Below, piece after piece: positions 16,651 to 25,466 of a stretch of DNA of 32,276 nucleotides. The DNA is from Microcystis elabens FACHB-917. GTDB lineage: Bacteria > Cyanobacteriota > Cyanobacteriia > PCC-6307 > Cyanobiaceae. The notes under the pieces were generated by a model. It did not search any database and was not told the origin of the DNA. It saw only the letters and a program-made list of their open reading frames with translations. Within the stretch, counting starts at the first letter, position 1; each line of letters starts with the position of its first letter. The stretch covers positions 1 to 32,276 of the forward strand of contig NZ_JACJSZ010000036.1 of the NCBI RefSeq assembly GCF_014698445.1, written 5' to 3'. A program made the translations under genes and the position numbers.

Positions 16651-18051
16651 ATGGGAGAAGCGGCTTCGCAGGCGGCGGGGTTCCCCCTCGGGGCCCCCCT
16701 GACCGACGGCGTGGCCCGCTTCGGCACCGACGGCATCCGCGGCCGCGTCGGCACCAGCGTCACCCCCGCCCTGGCCCTGCAGCTGGGCTACTGGACCGGG
16801 GTGGTGCTCCAGGCCGATGGGCCGGTGGTGATCGGCACCGATTCGCGCCGCAGCGGGCCGATGCTGGTGGCGGCCCTCAGCGCAGGCCTGATGGCCGCCG
16901 GCCGCGAGGTGTGGCAGCTGGGGCTGTGCCCCACGCCGACGGTGCCGGGCACGATCCGGCGCCAGGGGGCCGCCGGCGGCCTGATGGTGTCGGCCAGCCA
17001 CAACCCCCCCCACGACAACGGCATCAAGGTGTTCGGCGCCAGCGGCGCCAAGCTCGTGGCCGCCCGCCAGCAGGCGATCGAGGCGGGCCTCCAGGGCCGC
17101 ACCGCCCCGCCGCCGCTGCACGGGAGCGGTCGGGAGGTCTCCCGGCCCGACCTGCTGGCGGCCTATGTGGCGTCCCTGCGGGCCAGCACCGGCGGCCAGC
17201 AGCTCGAAGGCTGCCGCCTCGTGCTCGACCTCTGCTGGGGGTCGGCCACCGCCTGCGGTGAGGAGCTGTTCCGCTCCCTGGGGGCCGAGGTGCTGGTGCT
17301 GCACGGTGAGCCCGACGGCGAGCGCATCAACCAGGGCTGCGGCAGCACCCACCTGGAGCCCCTGAAGCGGGCGGTGCTGGACAGCGGCGCCGACATGGGC
17401 TTCGCCTTCGACGGCGACGCTGATCGGATGCTGGCGGTGGATGGCCGCGGCCGGGTGGTGGACGGCGACCAAATTCTTTATCTGTGGGGGTCGGCCCTGC
17501 GCCGCGAGGGTCAGCTTCCCGACGACCGCCTGGTGGCGACGGTGATGTCGAACCTGGGCTTTGAGCGAGCCTGGCAGGCCAGCGGCGGGGTGCTGGAGCG
17601 CACCGATGTGGGCGATCAGCACGTGCATGCCGCCATGGAGGCCCTGGGGGCCGGCCTGGGGGGAGAGCAGTCGGGGCATATCCTCTCGGCGCGCCACGGC
17701 ATGAGCGGCGACGGGCTGCTCACCGCCCTGCAGGTGGCCACCCTGATCCACGGCGGCGGCCTGAAGCTGGCCGAATGGATGGACAGCAGCTTCCAGCCTT
17801 ACCCCCAGCGGCTGGCGAACGTGACCGTGCCCGACCTGCAGCGGCGCCAGCAGTGGCAGCAGTGCGAACCGCTGCGGCTGGCGGTGGCCGAGGCGGAGGC
17901 GGCCATGGCGGGCCACGGCCGGGTACTGGTGCGGGCCAGCGGCACCGAGCCCCTGCTGCGGGTGATGGTGGAGGCGGCCGAGCAGAGCCAGGTCGATCAT
18001 TGGAGCGAGTCCCTGGCGGCCGCCGCCGAGGAGCACCTCAACCGGGCCTGA
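16651..18051 (+). CDS. glmM: Phosphoglucosamine mutase
   Basis: GlmM converts glucosamine-6-phosphate to glucosamine-1-phosphate for UDP-GlcNAc, peptidoglycan and lipopolysaccharide synthesis. The 466-residue protein shows the family motifs: RFGTDGIRG near residue 23, the phosphoserine loop [11 protein letters not shown] with catalytic Ser116, the Mg-binding [10 protein letters not shown], the sugar-binding GEQSGH, and the phosphate-binding [12 protein letters not shown] at the C-terminus. ATG 16651 adds a leader of about 20 residues before the first motif. An earlier ATG at 16639 is out of frame. The 3' end overlaps the relic of a reverse-strand hydrolase gene by 14 bp. Confidence 0.95.
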   Translation: MGEAASQAAGFPLGAPLTDGVARFGTDGIRGRVGTSVTPALALQLGYWTGVVLQADGPVVIGTDSRRSGPMLVAALSAGLMAAGREVWQLGLCPTPTVPGTIRRQGAAGGLMVSASHNPPHDNGIKVFGASGAKLVAARQQAIEAGLQGRTAPPPLHGSGREVSRPDLLAAYVASLRASTGGQQLEGCRLVLDLCWGSATACGEELFRSLGAEVLVLHGEPDGERINQGCGSTHLEPLKRAVLDSGADMGFAFDGDADRMLAVDGRGRVVDGDQILYLWGSALRREGQLPDDRLVATVMSNLGFERAWQASGGVLERTDVGDQHVHAAMEALGAGLGGEQSGHILSARHGMSGDGLLTALQVATLIHGGGLKLAEWMDSSFQPYPQRLANVTVPDLQRRQQWQQCEPLRLAVAEAEAAMAGHGRVLVRASGTEPLLRVMVEAAEQSQVDHWSESLAAAAEEHLNRA

Positions 18052-18410
18052 GCCCCAGCACCGGCGCCTTGAGCCGCGGAATCACATCGATCGGATAGAG
18101 GGGCTGGTTGGCGCTCGCCTCGCCCACCAGGCGGCCGTACCAGGCCACCCCGGCCTTCAGCTTCGGGTTGTGGGCGGCATAGAGCCAGGTGATCCGCCCG
18201 CCCCAGCAGAAGCGGGTGATGCCGAGACGTGAGCCGTCTCCGCCGCCGCTGGCGGCCGCCCAGGCGGCGGCAGACGTCCTGGATGTAGGGGTGGATGCCG
18301 AAGATCTCCTGCACCACCAGCACCACCGGCAGGCCCGTGCCGCTGGCGGGGCGGGCCCGGTAGGCCTTCACGGCCCAGCAGCAACTCACGGCGGCCGCGG
18401 AGACCTTGCG
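18038..18410 (-). pseudogene. Dienelactone hydrolase family, relic
   Basis: Two pieces in different frames are recognisable. The upstream piece reads [37 protein letters not shown] (about 18235-18370), the N-terminal region of dienelactone-hydrolase-like proteins. The second piece (about 18046-18230) contains [15 protein letters not shown], which includes the nucleophile-type Cys motif, then [16 protein letters not shown], and stops at 18038. The roughly 70 residues usually found between the pieces, and the C-terminal Asp/His part, are missing. The truncation coincides with the end of glmM. The gene cannot make an active enzyme. Confidence 0.7.
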
Positions 18411-18427
18411 GGCGAGGGCCCATCAGC

Positions 18428-20000
18428 TTAAAAGTGGCTCTCTGTGGCTTGCCCGCCCGCCGGGGCCAGCCCTGCGGCCGCTCCACCAGGCGGGCCAGCA
18501 GGGCCTTCACCTGCAGGTCGTGCTCCGTCATCGCCTCGATGCCCAGCAGGCGGGGGGGGCTCCAGCAGCTTCGGGGCCCAGCGGGGATCGGCGCCGGAGG
18601 CGGCCAGTTCGTCGCTGATCAGGGCCAGCGCCCCCGGCAGGTCGGCGATGCTGCGGGGCAGCAGCACGGTCACCTCCGCCCCCGAGCGCAGCTTGGTGTG
18701 GTTCACCACCTGCTCGCAGTGGCTGTTGGGCACCACCACCACCACCCGCTGGTCGGCGCCGCGCGGTTCGGTGCCCAGCACCCCCACGTCCACCACCTCG
18801 CCCGTGCGCCCGCCGATCTCCACCACATCGCCGATGGCGTAGCGATCGTCCAGCAGCAGCACCAGCCCGGCGACGAAGTTCCGCAGCAGTCCCTGGAACA
18901 CCAGCGCCAGGGCACCGAGCACGGCGCCGCTGGCCAGGACGGCATTGCTGGAGAGGTCCCGCAGCACCGGGATTCCGAGCACGGTCCAGAGGGCGAACAG
19001 CAGCAGGCAGGCCAGGTTGACGAGCCGCTTTCATCAGCACCACCAGCGGCTGCAGCAGCACATCGATGGCCGCCGGGATCTGGCCGGGCCAGGCCAGCAG
19101 CAGCACGGCGCCCATGGCGACCCCCAGCAGAAGCACCAGCGCCGCCAGCAGGCGGCTGAGCCACTGCGTCAGCCCGACCGGCAGGACATCGAAGCGTCCC
19201 GCTCGCTCCACCCGGCGGCGTTGCAGGCGGGGCAGCAGCCGCCGGCTCAGGTGCCACAACCCCACCACCAGGGCCATCAGCAGGGCCAGGGCCAGCGCCC
19301 AGCCCAGCGCCCAGCCCAGCGCCATCGGCTCGCGGCGATCGATCTGGTTCGGCTCGAACACCCGCCGGGCGCTGCGCAGGCGCCGTTCCAGCAGGACGCG
19401 CCACTGTTCGGCCAGCTCGGCGGCGGGGCGGCCGTTGAACTGGGCGTCCTGATCGGTGACCGTGAGCAGGGGGAAGGAGCTGGCCCGACCGGCCACGAGG
19501 GCCGCCAGCCGACGGCCGCCATTCGGCTCTTCCAGCAGCACCACCCGCAGGTCCTTGGGGGACCCCAGCAGGCCCAGGTGGTTGGGGTCGCAGGCGGCCT
19601 TCGACCCTTTCTGGCTGAGGTGATCGAGCAGCGCCTCCCCGACGCGTTCCCCCGGTATGCAGGGATTGCCGGGTTGGTACAGCTGGCTCAGGTTCCCCTC
19701 GATCACCCGGGCCCGCTCGGCGGCATCCGGCCCGGTGTCGCCTCCCGCGCCCACCGCGGGCGAGGCCACGGTGATCACCGGCACCCCCAGGGGGGTCGGC
19801 GGCGGCGCAGGGGGCGGCGGTTGCCTGTCGCCTGGATGATGGCAGCGGCGTTCCGCCCCGACCCCGTGGGAGACGGGTCGTGCTGGTGCCTTCCTGGAAA
19901 CAGTGGGCGGCACCGGGCCGGGAATCCGTCGCTCGCCGGGTGAGATCTCCACCACCCCTGGCGGCGCCACCCGGGTGACAGTAAAAGTCAGAATTTTCAT
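18428..20000 (-). pseudogene. Small-conductance mechanosensitive channel (MscS family), frameshifted
   Basis: Read from 20000 downward, the first frame has a long periplasmic-type region and two membrane helices (ALGWALGWALALALLMALVVG; LSRLLAALVLLLGVAMGAVLLLA, broken here by pairs of residues for length). It reaches LQPLVVLMK and is then shifted at about 19024-19031 by one extra base. The second frame supplies the pore helix and beta domain (ASGAVLGALALVFQ, RYAIGDVVEIGGRTGEVVDV, VVVVVPNSH). A run of eight G at 18552-18559 causes a second shift, after which EAMTEHDLQVKALLARLVERP completes the C-terminus. No signal peptide is seen at the 5' end and the 3' end runs into the hydrolase relic. Either true decay or sequencing error at homopolymers could explain it. 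Confidence 0.75.
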
Positions 20001-20006
20001 TGCCCC

Positions 20007-20561
20007 ATGTCACGCCCCTTCCAGAGAGTCAGGCAATGGGTCGCCAGCCGCCTGCGCGCCCTGGCCGCGCGGCTCTGGCCGGAGCCGCCTCCCCTTGAGC
20101 CTGCCCCGCAACCCGCGAAGATCGCCCCGGCGCCCGCACCCGTGGACGCCCTCTGCCCCGGCGTGCGGGAGCCCCTTTCGGTGGAGGCGGCCGTGCTCGG
20201 CAGGGACATGACCGTGCTCAAGCGGGAAGCCGCCGACTCCCTGGCGGCCCTGGGCGCGGCCCACGCGCTGGTGAGCTCGGCGCGGCTCGCCCAGGTGCAG
20301 GAGCTGCGGCCCCGCGTCATGGCGGGTCAGGTCCCCGGTGAGGCCCTGATGGCGCTCGCCGCCGAATACCAGGGATGGCAGGGCGACCAGGTGCGGATCT
20401 TCGATGCCCTGGCGCTGGTGCTGCGGATGCGGGTGCCCCGCGGCCTGGTGTTCGACCAGCTGGATCCCGGCCTGCAGGAGCAGGCCCGCTCCCACCTGGA
20501 GGCCCTGTCGCTTGAGTACCAGCGCCGCCTGCTGGCCGACCAGTTCCCCCCCTCGGCCTGA
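20007..20561 (+). CDS. Hypothetical protein, soluble, Ala/Leu-rich
   Basis: This 184-residue protein has a basic N-terminus (RPFQRVRQWVASRLRALAARLW), shown here as one short helix of alternating Arg and hydrophobic residues. A proline-rich linker (about 25-48) precedes a helical domain (about 55-180) with regular Leu/Ala spacing and a RVPRGLVFDQLDPGLQEQ motif. No transmembrane helix or known domain was identified. The N-terminal amphipathic helix could bind membrane. The start ATG 20007 follows an AT-rich stretch (GTAAAAGTCAGAATTTTCAT), the only promoter-like DNA nearby. The Mrp operon begins 83 bp downstream on the same strand, so the gene may be its leader gene. Confidence 0.6.
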   Translation: MSRPFQRVRQWVASRLRALAARLWPEPPPLEPAPQPAKIAPAPAPVDALCPGVREPLSVEAAVLGRDMTVLKREAADSLAALGAAHALVSSARLAQVQELRPRVMAGQVPGEALMALAAEYQGWQGDQVRIFDALALVLRMRVPRGLVFDQLDPGLQEQARSHLEALSLEYQRRLLADQFPPSA

Positions 20562-20644
20562 ATCGCGGCCGTGCCCGTCGGCTTCCGGACGCAACGGCTA
20601 CCATCCCGCTCCGCGACCCGGCCATCCTCCGGGTCATCCGGCCC

Positions 20645-21031
20645 ATGGATGCCTTCCGGCTGCTCGAGCTCCTGACCCTGATCGCGGTGCTGGTGGGGTT
20701 CGTGGGCCTGCTGCTGCGCCGCAACCTGTTCCTCAAGGTGCTGGCCATGGACGTGATGGGGTCGGCGGTGGTCGGTCTGTTCGTGCTTGTCGCCGCCCGC
20801 ACCGGCCTGCAGAGCCCGATCCTGGCAGAGTCCCTCGCCCCCGGTGCCGTCGCGGCCCCGGTGCCCATGGCCGACCCGATCCCCCAGGCCGTGATCCTCA
20901 CGGCGATCGTGATTGGCCTCTCGATCCAGGCCCTGTTGCTGGTGGTGGTCACCCGCCTGGCCCGCGTCGATCCCAGCCTCGATCTGGCCAGCTTCGATGC
21001 GGGTCATCTCGACGCCGGAGGCCGGCGCTGA
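20645..21031 (+). CDS. mrpC: Mrp antiporter subunit C (NuoK-like)
   Basis: This 128-residue protein has three membrane helices (about 5-22, 36-55 and 82-103), the layout of MrpC/MnhC, which is homologous to NuoK of complex I. Family residues appear in FVGLLLRRNLFLKVLAMDVMG and in DPIPQAVILTAIVIGLSIQA. It is part of a multi-subunit Na+/H+ (or cation/proton) antiporter in the cytoplasmic membrane used for pH and salt homeostasis and, in cyanobacteria, linked to inorganic carbon uptake. It is the first gene of a seven-gene operon, and its stop overlaps the ATG of mrpD. Confidence 0.88.
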   Translation: MDAFRLLELLTLIAVLVGFVGLLLRRNLFLKVLAMDVMGSAVVGLFVLVAARTGLQSPILAESLAPGAVAAPVPMADPIPQAVILTAIVIGLSIQALLLVVVTRLARVDPSLDLASFDAGHLDAGGRR

Positions 21032-22512
21032 TGCCGCCACTTCCCGGCCAGCCCCTCCTGATCGGCTGGTTGCTGCTGCCCTACACGGCGGCCTTCCTCG
21101 CGGCGCTGCTGCCCCCCCTCGCCCGCTGGCTGGCCCTGCTCTGCTGCCTGGCCACCGGCGCGGTGGCCATCGCGCTCCAGGTCGGTGCCCTGCCGGCGAG
21201 CCTCAGCCTGCTCGGCCCCTATGGGGTGGCGCTGCAGCCCGACGCCCTGGCGGCGCCCTTCCTGCTCCTCAATGCCCTGGTGTGCGGCGCCGTGGTGCTG
21301 GACGGCTGGCGCCGGACGCTGCCCGGGCCCTTCCTGCTGCTGCTGATGGTCCTGCATGGCGGCCTGGCTTCCGCCTTCGTGGCGGTGGATCTGGTGAGCC
21401 TCTACGTGACCCTCGAAGTGGTGGGGATCAGCGCGTTCCTGCTGATCCTGGCCAGCCGCTCGGATCGCTCCCTCTGGCTGGCGCTGCGCTACCTGCTGAT
21501 CGGCAACACGGTGATGACGCTCTATCTGGTCGGTGCCGCCATCGTCTACCTGACCCAGGGCAGCTTCCGGCTCGAGGCCGTGGCCGGAGCCGGGGTCGCC
21601 GCCCTGGCCCTGTTGCTGGTCGGGCTGCTCACCAAGGCCGGGCTGTTCCTCTCCGGCCTGTGGCTGCCGCGCACCCACGCCGAGGCGCCGGCGGAGGTCT
21701 CCGCCCTGCTCTCCGGGGTGGTTGTCGCCGCGGGAATCGTTCCCCTGCTGCGGCTGAGCGGCGTGGTGCCGGCCCTGGCGGCGGTGCTGCCCCTGATCGG
21801 TCTGGCCAGTGCCGGCCTTGGCCTGCTGTTCGCCCTGGCGGAGGCGGATGCCAAACGGCTGCTGGCCTGGAGCACCCTTTCCCAGATGGGGCTGGTGGTG
21901 CTGGCGCCGGTCGCCGGAGGGCTCTACGCCCTCGGCCATGGGTTGGCCAAGGCCGCCCTTTTCCTGGTGGCCCGCCGTTTCCCCGGCCGCGATCTGGCCG
22001 GCTGGGCCGGCCGGCCTCTGCCCGCCGCTGTGGGGATCCCGCTGTGGATCGGCTCCCTCTCGATCGTGGGTGTGCCGCCGCTGCTGGGCTTCTTCGCCAA
22101 GACCGACCTCGACCGGAGCCTCCCGGAGCCCATGGGACTGCTGCTCAGCCTGCTCGCCGTCGGCTCGGCGGCGATCTATGCGCGCCTCTGGGGCGCCCCC
22201 GTGCGGGGCGAGGTGCCGGCCCCACCTGCCGCCAGCACCCCACCTGAGCCCGCCTGGTCGCCCGGCGTGCTGCTGCTGCTGGCGGCGCTGGTGCTGCTCG
22301 CTGCCGCCGAGGCCAGCCGCAGCTGGAGTCCGGAGCTGGTGCCCGCGGCCGCCAAGGCGGCCCTGGTGCTGGCGGCCGGGGTGGGGCTGCACCGGCTGCT
22401 GCAGCCCCTGCGGTGCCGCCCCTGGTTCCGGCTGCCGGACCTGGAGGGTTTCCCCGATCTCGTGGGTGGCATCGGTGTGGTGGGGGCCGGCCTGCTGGTG
22501 TGGATGCGATGA
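21031..22512 (+). CDS. mrpD: Mrp antiporter subunit D (NuoN/NuoM-like)
   Basis: This 493-residue, highly hydrophobic protein has about 13-14 membrane helices and belongs to the proton-translocating complex I antiporter family. The key charged residues are there: Glu in YVTLEVVGISAF, Lys in LLTKAGLFLSGLWLP, and the RTHAEAP loop with its His. A later Lys in FAKTDL fits the C-terminal proton path. ATG 21031 overlaps the mrpC stop by one base. Only one MrpD is encoded here. Cyanobacterial Mrp clusters I recall often carry two MrpD-like genes, so a second may be lost or elsewhere. Confidence 0.9.
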   Translation: MPPLPGQPLLIGWLLLPYTAAFLAALLPPLARWLALLCCLATGAVAIALQVGALPASLSLLGPYGVALQPDALAAPFLLLNALVCGAVVLDGWRRTLPGPFLLLLMVLHGGLASAFVAVDLVSLYVTLEVVGISAFLLILASRSDRSLWLALRYLLIGNTVMTLYLVGAAIVYLTQGSFRLEAVAGAGVAALALLLVGLLTKAGLFLSGLWLPRTHAEAPAEVSALLSGVVVAAGIVPLLRLSGVVPALAAVLPLIGLASAGLGLLFALAEADAKRLLAWSTLSQMGLVVLAPVAGGLYALGHGLAKAALFLVARRFPGRDLAGWAGRPLPAAVGIPLWIGSLSIVGVPPLLGFFAKTDLDRSLPEPMGLLLSLLAVGSAAIYARLWGAPVRGEVPAPPAASTPPEPAWSPGVLLLLAALVLLAAAEASRSWSPELVPAAAKAALVLAAGVGLHRLLQPLRCRPWFRLPDLEGFPDLVGGIGVVGAGLLVWMR

Positions 22513-22946
22513 GACGCCTGCTGCCCCTGCTGCTCACCACCGGCTTCCGTCTGGCCGTCTGGTGTCTGCTGACCGCCGACCTGAGCCGCCTCAACCTGCT
22601 GATCGGGCTGGTGGTGGCCCTGCTGCTGCCCCGCGCCCACTCCCGGCCGCTGCCCCTGCGGGCCCTGCTGCGGGCGCTGGGGCGGAGCCTGCTGGCCGTT
22701 CCCCAGGCCTACCTGGAGGCCCTGCGGCTGGTCGTCGGGCGGGAGCCTCAGGAGGAGGAGATCAGTGAGGCCACCACCGACGGCACCATCCCCCTGCTCG
22801 TGTTCCTCGACGTGTTCCGCATCACCCTCACCCCCTTCACGATCGTGCTTGGCCTCGAGGACGGTGGACGCCGCTACCGGATCCACGCCCTCACACCGCG
22901 CCGCAGCCCGACCGCCGGCTCCGCCAGAGGAGGGCCCACCCCATGA
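22509..22946 (+). CDS. mrpE: Mrp antiporter subunit E
   Basis: This 145-residue protein has an N-terminal membrane part (LNLLIGLVVALLLPRA) and a cytoplasmic domain with RITLTPFTIVLGL and the segment RYRIHALTP, the pattern of MrpE/MnhE subunits. It begins at ATG 22509, overlapping the mrpD stop by 4 bp (ATGA). The C-terminal 15 residues are Arg/Pro/Gly rich and unremarkable. In the Mrp complex MrpE is structural and needed for full assembly. Confidence 0.85.
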   Translation: MRRLLPLLLTTGFRLAVWCLLTADLSRLNLLIGLVVALLLPRAHSRPLPLRALLRALGRSLLAVPQAYLEALRLVVGREPQEEEISEATTDGTIPLLVFLDVFRITLTPFTIVLGLEDGGRRYRIHALTPRRSPTAGSARGGPTP

Positions 22947-23191
22947 CGGTGCTGCTGTGGGGCATGGTGCTGGCCCTGCTGATCCCGATCGGGGTGGCCT
23001 GCCGGCCGTCCGATGTCTGGAACCGCCTGGCGGCCTTCTCCAGCGTCGCCAGCAAGGTGGCGCTGATCATCCTGGTGGTATCGGCGGTGCGGGGCGACCG
23101 CATGGTGGGGCTGGCCGGGGTGATCGTCCTGAGCGTCGGCAACGCCGGGCTGCTGCTGCTGGCCAACCTGCTGCGGGGGACGGAGCGATGA
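22943..23191 (+). CDS. mrpF: Mrp antiporter subunit F
   Basis: This 82-residue protein has three helices (2-18, 36-48, 54-77), the length and topology of MrpF/MnhF. The family motif around PSDVWNRLAAFSSVASK is present; in other species it reads as a DR-x-L-A-x-D-type loop, here modified. It overlaps the genes on both sides by 4 bp. Confidence 0.85.
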   Translation: MTVLLWGMVLALLIPIGVACRPSDVWNRLAAFSSVASKVALIILVVSAVRGDRMVGLAGVIVLSVGNAGLLLLANLLRGTER

Positions 23192-23493
23192 GCGTCGCCG
23201 TCCTGGCCGATCACGCCAGCCTGCTGCTGCTCGGGGCCGGGCTGCTGCTCTGGTTCTGGGGCACCTGGCCCCTGCTCGAGAGCCGCAGCTACCTGAGCAA
23301 GCTGCATGCCCTCTCGGTGGCCGACACCCTCGGTTCGGCGTTGATGCTGCTGGGGCTGCTGCTGCGGATCCCCGGCCAGTGGCCCCTGCTGCTGCTGGCC
23401 CTGGTGGCCCTGATCCTGTGGAACACGATCTTCGGCTACGTGCTGGCCAGCTGCTCGCTGGCCTCCCGCCGTGAGCCGGAGGCGGAGCCATGA
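23188..23493 (+). CDS. mrpG: Mrp antiporter subunit G
   Basis: This 101-residue protein has three membrane helices (about 7-27, 48-62, 66-88) and the MrpG/PhaG signature LSKLHALSVADTLGSALMLLG, here given as two halves of one motif (SKLHALSVADT and LGSALMLLGLLL). It begins at ATG 23188 with a 4-bp overlap and ends with an acidic tail. Its position between F and the DUF4040 subunit is the usual one. Confidence 0.85.
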   Translation: MSVAVLADHASLLLLGAGLLLWFWGTWPLLESRSYLSKLHALSVADTLGSALMLLGLLLRIPGQWPLLLLALVALILWNTIFGYVLASCSLASRREPEAEP

Positions 23494-24014
23494 GCGGCAC
23501 CGTGTCCCTGGCGGGCGATCTCGACCTGCTCCTGCCGATCACCGCCCTGCTGCCCCTCACCGCCGTGCTGCTGGTGAGTCAGTCAAACCCCTATCAGACC
23601 CTGGTGCTGCGGGGCATCCTCGGTTCGGTGTCGACCCTGCTGTACGCCCTGCTGGGCGCCCCGGACGTGGCGATCACCGAAGCGCTGGTGGGCACCTTGT
23701 TATCCACCACCCTCTATGCGGTGGCGCTGCGCTCCTCGATGGCGCTGCGGTTGACCTATCCGGCCGACGATCCCCCCAGCGAGGCCACGCAGGCGCTGCT
23801 GCGCGCCTGGCTGGAGCCCCTGTCGCTGCGGCTGCGCCTGCTGCCGCCGGGGCCGGAGGAGACCGGCGAGGCCGACGCCAGCCACGGCCAGCTCGGCCCA
23901 GGGCTGCGGCTGCAGCTGTCCAACCCCCGGCTGGCGGAGCGGCTGCAGGCCCTGGAGGGCTTTCGCCGCTGGCAGAGAAGCGGCGGTGAGCTGCGGCTGG
24001 GGGAGGGGTCATGA
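23490..24014 (+). CDS. DUF4040/MbhD-like subunit (C-terminal MrpA equivalent)
   Basis: This 174-residue protein has three N-terminal membrane helices within residues 1-85, including the motif GAPDVAITEALVGT typical of the MbhD/DUF4040 module. That module is the part fused to the C-terminus of the large MrpA in other bacteria. A soluble tail of about 85 residues follows with Leu/Arg-rich helices. In cyanobacteria MrpA is often represented only by this short part, and here no NuoL-like MrpA exists in the operon. The overlap with the next gene is again 4 bp. Confidence 0.8.
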   Translation: MSGTVSLAGDLDLLLPITALLPLTAVLLVSQSNPYQTLVLRGILGSVSTLLYALLGAPDVAITEALVGTLLSTTLYAVALRSSMALRLTYPADDPPSEATQALLRAWLEPLSLRLRLLPPGPEETGEADASHGQLGPGLRLQLSNPRLAERLQALEGFRRWQRSGGELRLGEGS

Positions 24015-24670
24015 CCTGGCTCTACCTGTTGGCCGCCACCGCCCTCTTTCTGGCTCCGCTGGCCGCGGCCCTCCCGGCGGCTCCACCCATCGGCCCGGTG
24101 ATCGCCTCGCTGGCCGCCACCACCGACGTCCCCAATCTGGTGTCGGGGGTCATCCTGCACACCCGCCTCTACGACACCATCGCCGAAGTGGTGGTGTTCA
24201 CCCTGGCCTCGATCGGGGTGCGCTTCCTGCTGGCGGGAGAGCCCACCAAGACGAGCATCCGGGCCATCGAGGATGCCCCCTCGGTGGTGCTCTGCCAGAT
24301 CGGCGCCACCATGGCCGCCCTGATCGGGGTGGAACTGGCCCTGCGCGGCCACCTCTCCCCGGGGGGCGGCTTCGCGGCGGGGGTGGCGGGCGGCACGGCC
24401 ATCGGCCTGGTGCTGATCAGCGGCTCCGCCCGCCTCTCCGATCGCCTCTACCGCCGCTGGCGGGCCGACCTCTGGGAGAAGGCCGCCGTGATCGTCTTCG
24501 TGGTCCTCTCCGCCTTCGCCCTGGGGGGGGTCCCCCTGCCGGCCGGCACCTTCGGCACCCTGGCCTCGGGGGGCTGGATCCCCCTGCTCAACGTTCTGGT
24601 GGCGGTCAAGGTGACCCTGGGTTCCTGGGCGATGGTGCAGCTGTTCGTCCGCCATCGGGGGTTGCTCTAG
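24011..24670 (+). CDS. mrpB: Mrp antiporter subunit B (MbhE-MnhB fusion type)
   Basis: This 219-residue protein joins an MbhE-like N-terminal half (residues 1-75, with TRLYDTIAEVVVFTLASIGV) to an MnhB/MrpB C-terminal half (about 90-219). The latter is marked by the GHLSPGGGFAAGVAGGTA motif with its His and Gly-rich turn. It has about six helices in all. It is the last gene of the operon; its stop is only 7 bp from the tail of the convergent gene at 24678, with no evident terminator between. Confidence 0.85.
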   Translation: MTWLYLLAATALFLAPLAAALPAAPPIGPVIASLAATTDVPNLVSGVILHTRLYDTIAEVVVFTLASIGVRFLLAGEPTKTSIRAIEDAPSVVLCQIGATMAALIGVELALRGHLSPGGGFAAGVAGGTAIGLVLISGSARLSDRLYRRWRADLWEKAAVIVFVVLSAFALGGVPLPAGTFGTLASGGWIPLLNVLVAVKVTLGSWAMVQLFVRHRGLL

Positions 24671-24677
24671 GCGCCTC

Positions 24678-25466
24678 TCAACGACCGCCGGGTGATGCGT
24701 TTGGGGGCCCAGCACCTCCCAGCAAGAATTGGTCGTAGAAACGGCACTTCATTGCACAGGCCTGGTCCACCTGATGCATGGCACAGGCCAAGGCCGCTTC
24801 GTCGGGGATCAGCTTGCTGATCTGCCGCGCCAACTCTTCGGCGTGGGTGAGGCCGCCAAGCAGGGTATCAGCGCCGATATCAGATTGCCGTCTGTCATGG
24901 ATCATGTGGTAGTAAAAGAATTCAGACTTGCTGCGCTCTGGAGTCTGAGCCTGGGACAGGCGCTCCGAGAGGCGAGGCCAAAGACAGGTGTACTCGACTG
25001 ACACCAGCACTTCCGCCCAGAAGCGGAGATAGCAGATCAGTGCTAATTCGTGAAGGGGCTGAGTCAGACAGCGCATGAGTTGCTCTTGGCTTTCATGGCG
25101 GACGGAACGTGTGATGCTGGATTCCGCAGTGGTCAGGATCTGTTCGCGAGAGGCGCCGAGAGAGAGGAGATCCTGAAACAGCAACTCGCGATGGGAGGGA
25201 AGGGCGACTCCCTTTGAACTGCGCGGAAACTCCTCATGCAGGATCAGGCGCACAGCGGCTTTGATGGATTCATCTTCGAGAGCATCGATCACGAACTCAT
25301 AGGCGTTCACGATCGACAGTGAAAGATGGCGTCTCTGGATGAGAACCGCCAGTAGCTCATCCCAGGCAAGGGCGTCACAATGGCACAGCAGCGGATGGGC
25401 CTGGAATTGGCCGATCCGGAGGGATTCGTGGCTGTTGAGTCGGTCGATCACGTTGCTAACTGGCAA
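24678..25466 (-). CDS. Heme-oxygenase-like diiron-type protein (DUF3865/CADD-like)
   Basis: This 262-residue helical protein has motifs of the heme-oxygenase-like metal oxidase fold: LHEEF (His77, Glu78, Glu79), PSHREL (His92), a helix with Glu152 and Glu158, and FYYHMIHDRRQSD with His187-x3-Asp191. In CADD-type oxidases a third ligand, His, stands three residues after the Asp; here that residue is Gln194, so the metal site may be altered. The motif GLTHAEEL (His208) follows. The overall pattern resembles the cyanobacterial DUF3865 family, whose substrate is unknown to me. It overlaps the upstream gene by 11 bp and is probably co-translated with it. Confidence 0.6.
   Translation of the reverse strand: MPVSNVIDRLNSHESLRIGQFQAHPLLCHCDALAWDELLAVLIQRRHLSLSIVNAYEFVIDALEDESIKAAVRLILHEEFPRSSKGVALPSHRELLFQDLLSLGASREQILTTAESSITRSVRHESQEQLMRCLTQPLHELALICYLRFWAEVLVSVEYTCLWPRLSERLSQAQTPERSKSEFFYYHMIHDRRQSDIGADTLLGGLTHAEELARQISKLIPDEAALACAMHQVDQACAMKCRFYDQFLLGGAGPPNASPGGR

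Noticed and set aside
13526-16763. Open frames over 1000 codons long on both strands across the slt region
   Set aside because: They have the Gly/Pro/Arg/Ala-rich composition expected opposite GC-rich genes and contain no family motif. The real gene there is slt, which has an intact catalytic domain.
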